The notes beneath the pieces were generated by a model. That model was not told the DNA's origin. It saw nothing but the letters and a program-made list of their open reading frames with translations, and did no database searches. This document shows positions 62,362 to 64,000 of a stretch of 64,000 nucleotides of DNA, piece by piece (positions within the stretch are counted from its first letter, which is position 1; each line of letters begins with the position of its first letter). This stretch comes from Cellvibrio sp. UBA7661 (GTDB lineage Bacteria; Pseudomonadota; Gammaproteobacteria; Pseudomonadales; Cellvibrionaceae): the NCBI GenBank assembly GCA_002483365.1, contig DLHT01000006.1, forward strand, positions 307,524 through 371,523, in the 5' to 3' direction. The translations under genes and the position numbers were made by a program.

Positions 62362-64000
62362 CTATTGCCGACTTTTGGCTTCTTTTAGATGATCTACTAT
62401 TTCTTTGTTGTCGGGTTCAAGCTGTGCTGCTTTAGATAGTATCTCAATGCCTTTTGCCAGCTCGCCTTTCTCTACCAAAATCCATCCATAGGTATCAGCA
62501 ATGGGGGCGCTGTTAGGCGCCATATCATAGGCCTTTTTAGCGTATTCCAATGCGCGAGGATCTTTGCGCTCATAATACAGCCATGCAAGATTATTTAATG
62601 CAGCAGGCATATTAGGGTTTAGTGCAACTGATTTTTCATACCAGGTCAGGGCATCATCCATATTATTTTTGCCCTGAGCTGTAACAGCCATCATTAAAGA
62701 AGCCGCTTTACTCTCGGGAATTTTTTCAATCCAGGATGAAAGAAATTCCTCCGTCTTGGATTTGTCGCCCGCTTTTTGATAATAAGCAAAAATTTGCTCG
62801 GCGACAGATTCCATTGGTTTGGCAGACCAAGAATCAAGATAGAGTTGTATCCCTTCTTCTTTCTTATCTTCAGCAAAACGAATCAAACCCTGCAAAAATA
62901 AACGCTCACCTTCGTTCTCTGGAACTTTGATAAATTGATCAAGCAGTTTTTGCGCCTCAGGGATATTCTGAGCCGCAATTTCTGTTTCGATAAGATTACC
63001 TAAGAAGCTAGCATTTTCCGGTTGCAGCTTTACGGCTTTCATCAAGCGTTCACGAGCCTCAGGTAATTTATTTTGACTCCTAAATTGAACGCCTTGCACT
63101 CGATAAAGATTTGCAGTCAGCTGTTTTACATTCGCATTTTGATTACTGCGCTCCAATGCAAGCTCGGCATGCTTTATTGCCTTGCCTAGCTCTTGCGTTG
63201 AAGCATAAAGCTGCGCAAGTACAATTGAAGGCTCCCAACGCAAAGTCTTTTCTTCCAGTCCATTCAAAAAGGTTAGCGCGTCCGAGTCGCGATTAAGCTT
63301 ACGCATCTGCGTTAACCAACGCGAGTAACCAACAACCATGCCAGGGTCTTCTTGTAATGCAAATTGCCAAGCAGTAATCGATTTTTGCGTTTGATCTTGT
63401 GCCTCATACAACTGAGCCAGACCTGCGTAAGCAAGATTTTTTTCCCTGCTATCTCTGACAGCTATCGCTTTTTCAAATTGTTGCTCGGCGGCTTTATAGT
63501 TCTTTTGTTGAAATTGGTACCAACCATCAAAAAAGTATCCGCGTGAACTATCGGGGCTTTTATCTTTGTATCGTTTAATTTCTTCTTCAAGTTTTTCTGC
63601 CTGCTCATTACTTAACAGGGCTTTGAAGTAAGACTGTTGAATATAAAAATCGTCCGGCTGTTCTTGATAGGCTTTTTGTAATTGCGCTACTGCCTGCTCC
63701 TGCTGCCCCAGGGCCATGTGACGATTTGCAAGCGCGATACGAATACGTTGCTGTCTTGGGTCAAGCGCAAGGCTTTTTTCCAATACGGTTACACCTTCTG
63801 AACTCTTTGGATCTTTATCAAGCAAAGCCAACCCATAGGTTGCAAGTACAATCGGATTATTAGGCTGACTATCCGCAGATTTTTTTAATAATGCAACGGC
63901 ATCATCGATTTGGTTATTACGAAACTTAACCAGTGCAGCAGCTTGAAGCACCGAGGGAGTTACTGTTTCAGGATCAATAAATTCATCAAATAAATCTTCT
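62362..64000 (-). CDS. prsT: PrsT-like TPR protein of PEP-CTERM loci (partial)
   Basis: The C-terminal 545 residues are in the window; the frame is open past the right edge, so the start is missing. The protein is built almost wholly of tetratricopeptide repeats of about 34 residues (for example ALNPNMPAALNNLAWLYYERKD and APNSAPIADTYGWILVEKGE near the end). Its length, repeats and company with prsK, prsR and FemAB point to PrsT, a lipoprotein with TPRs found with exosortases. The N-terminal lipobox is outside the window, so export is not shown here. Confidence 0.83.
   Translation of the reverse strand, partial: EDLFDEFIDPETVTPSVLQAAALVKFRNNQIDDAVALLKKSADSQPNNPIVLATYGLALLDKDPKSSEGVTVLEKSLALDPRQQRIRIALANRHMALGQQEQAVAQLQKAYQEQPDDFYIQQSYFKALLSNEQAEKLEEEIKRYKDKSPDSSRGYFFDGWYQFQQKNYKAAEQQFEKAIAVRDSREKNLAYAGLAQLYEAQDQTQKSITAWQFALQEDPGMVVGYSRWLTQMRKLNRDSDALTFLNGLEEKTLRWEPSIVLAQLYASTQELGKAIKHAELALERSNQNANVKQLTANLYRVQGVQFRSQNKLPEARERLMKAVKLQPENASFLGNLIETEIAAQNIPEAQKLLDQFIKVPENEGERLFLQGLIRFAEDKKEEGIQLYLDSWSAKPMESVAEQIFAYYQKAGDKSKTEEFLSSWIEKIPESKAASLMMAVTAQGKNNMDDALTWYEKSVALNPNMPAALNNLAWLYYERKDPRALEYAKKAYDMAPNSAPIADTYGWILVEKGELAKGIEILSKAAQLEPDNKEIVDHLKEAKSRQ

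Overview
The window looks like chromosome of a gammaproteobacterium of the Cellvibrionaceae, most likely Cellvibrio or a close relative. The reasons are the hemCDXY block, RlmJ, ComM, UbiK, Rep and a SutA-type protein (all gammaproteobacterial), a GH11 xylanase lipoprotein, and a poly-serine-linked lipoprotein of the style common in Cellvibrio. This assignment is inference from gene content; no rRNA or other marker gene is present. No tRNA, rRNA, insertion sequence, prophage or CRISPR array was seen.

The first half (1-31 kb) is mostly housekeeping. It holds the start of tamB and all of tamA (outer-membrane assembly), rlmJ, two small membrane proteins, a GGDEF/EAL protein, the GH11 xylanase lipoprotein, a RelE/HigA-like toxin-antitoxin pair, a GNAT acetyltransferase, a MATE exporter, a DUF418 membrane protein, an unusual SDR protein and pbpC. 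These are followed by the haem operon hemC-hemD-hemX-hemY, a sodium:solute symporter, a sutA homologue, and a nitrogen module with two P-II genes around amtB and a good sigma-54 promoter. ubiK, comM, a REC-GGDEF-EAL regulator, rep and a cytochrome c5 complete this half.

From about 31 kb to the right edge lies one large exopolysaccharide plus PEP-CTERM/exosortase locus. It opens with the two-component pair prsK-prsR, then an FN3 lipoprotein and an exosortase fused to an EpsI-like domain. Next come a DegT-type PLP enzyme and glycosyltransferases. A compact PEP-CTERM substrate gene sits behind a near-consensus sigma-54 promoter, the type of site PrsR should activate. A plus-strand run of sugar genes follows (41.8-50.5 kb): five glycosyltransferases or glycosyltransferase-like proteins, a PglK-like ABC flippase and a pyruvyl transferase. 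It converges on a minus-strand run (56.5-50.6 kb): a glycosyltransferase, a low-molecular-weight phosphatase, a Wzy/ligase-type protein, a secreted ConA-like protein, another glycosyltransferase and a second, atypical PEP-CTERM-like protein. The locus ends with an ATP-grasp protein, two polysaccharide deacetylases, a FemAB-like protein, a GNAT/FemAB-fold protein and the C-terminal part of the TPR protein PrsT, which runs off the window.

The genes plausibly work together as follows. Glycosyltransferases build a lipid-linked repeat unit, which may be decorated with amino sugar, pyruvate or acyl groups. The ABC protein would flip it and the Wzy-type protein would polymerise or ligate it. Exosortase would process PEP-CTERM proteins at the membrane for association with this polymer, under PrsK/PrsR/sigma-54 control. 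Exporter genes of the Wza/Wzc type are not in the window and would be expected beyond the right edge or elsewhere.
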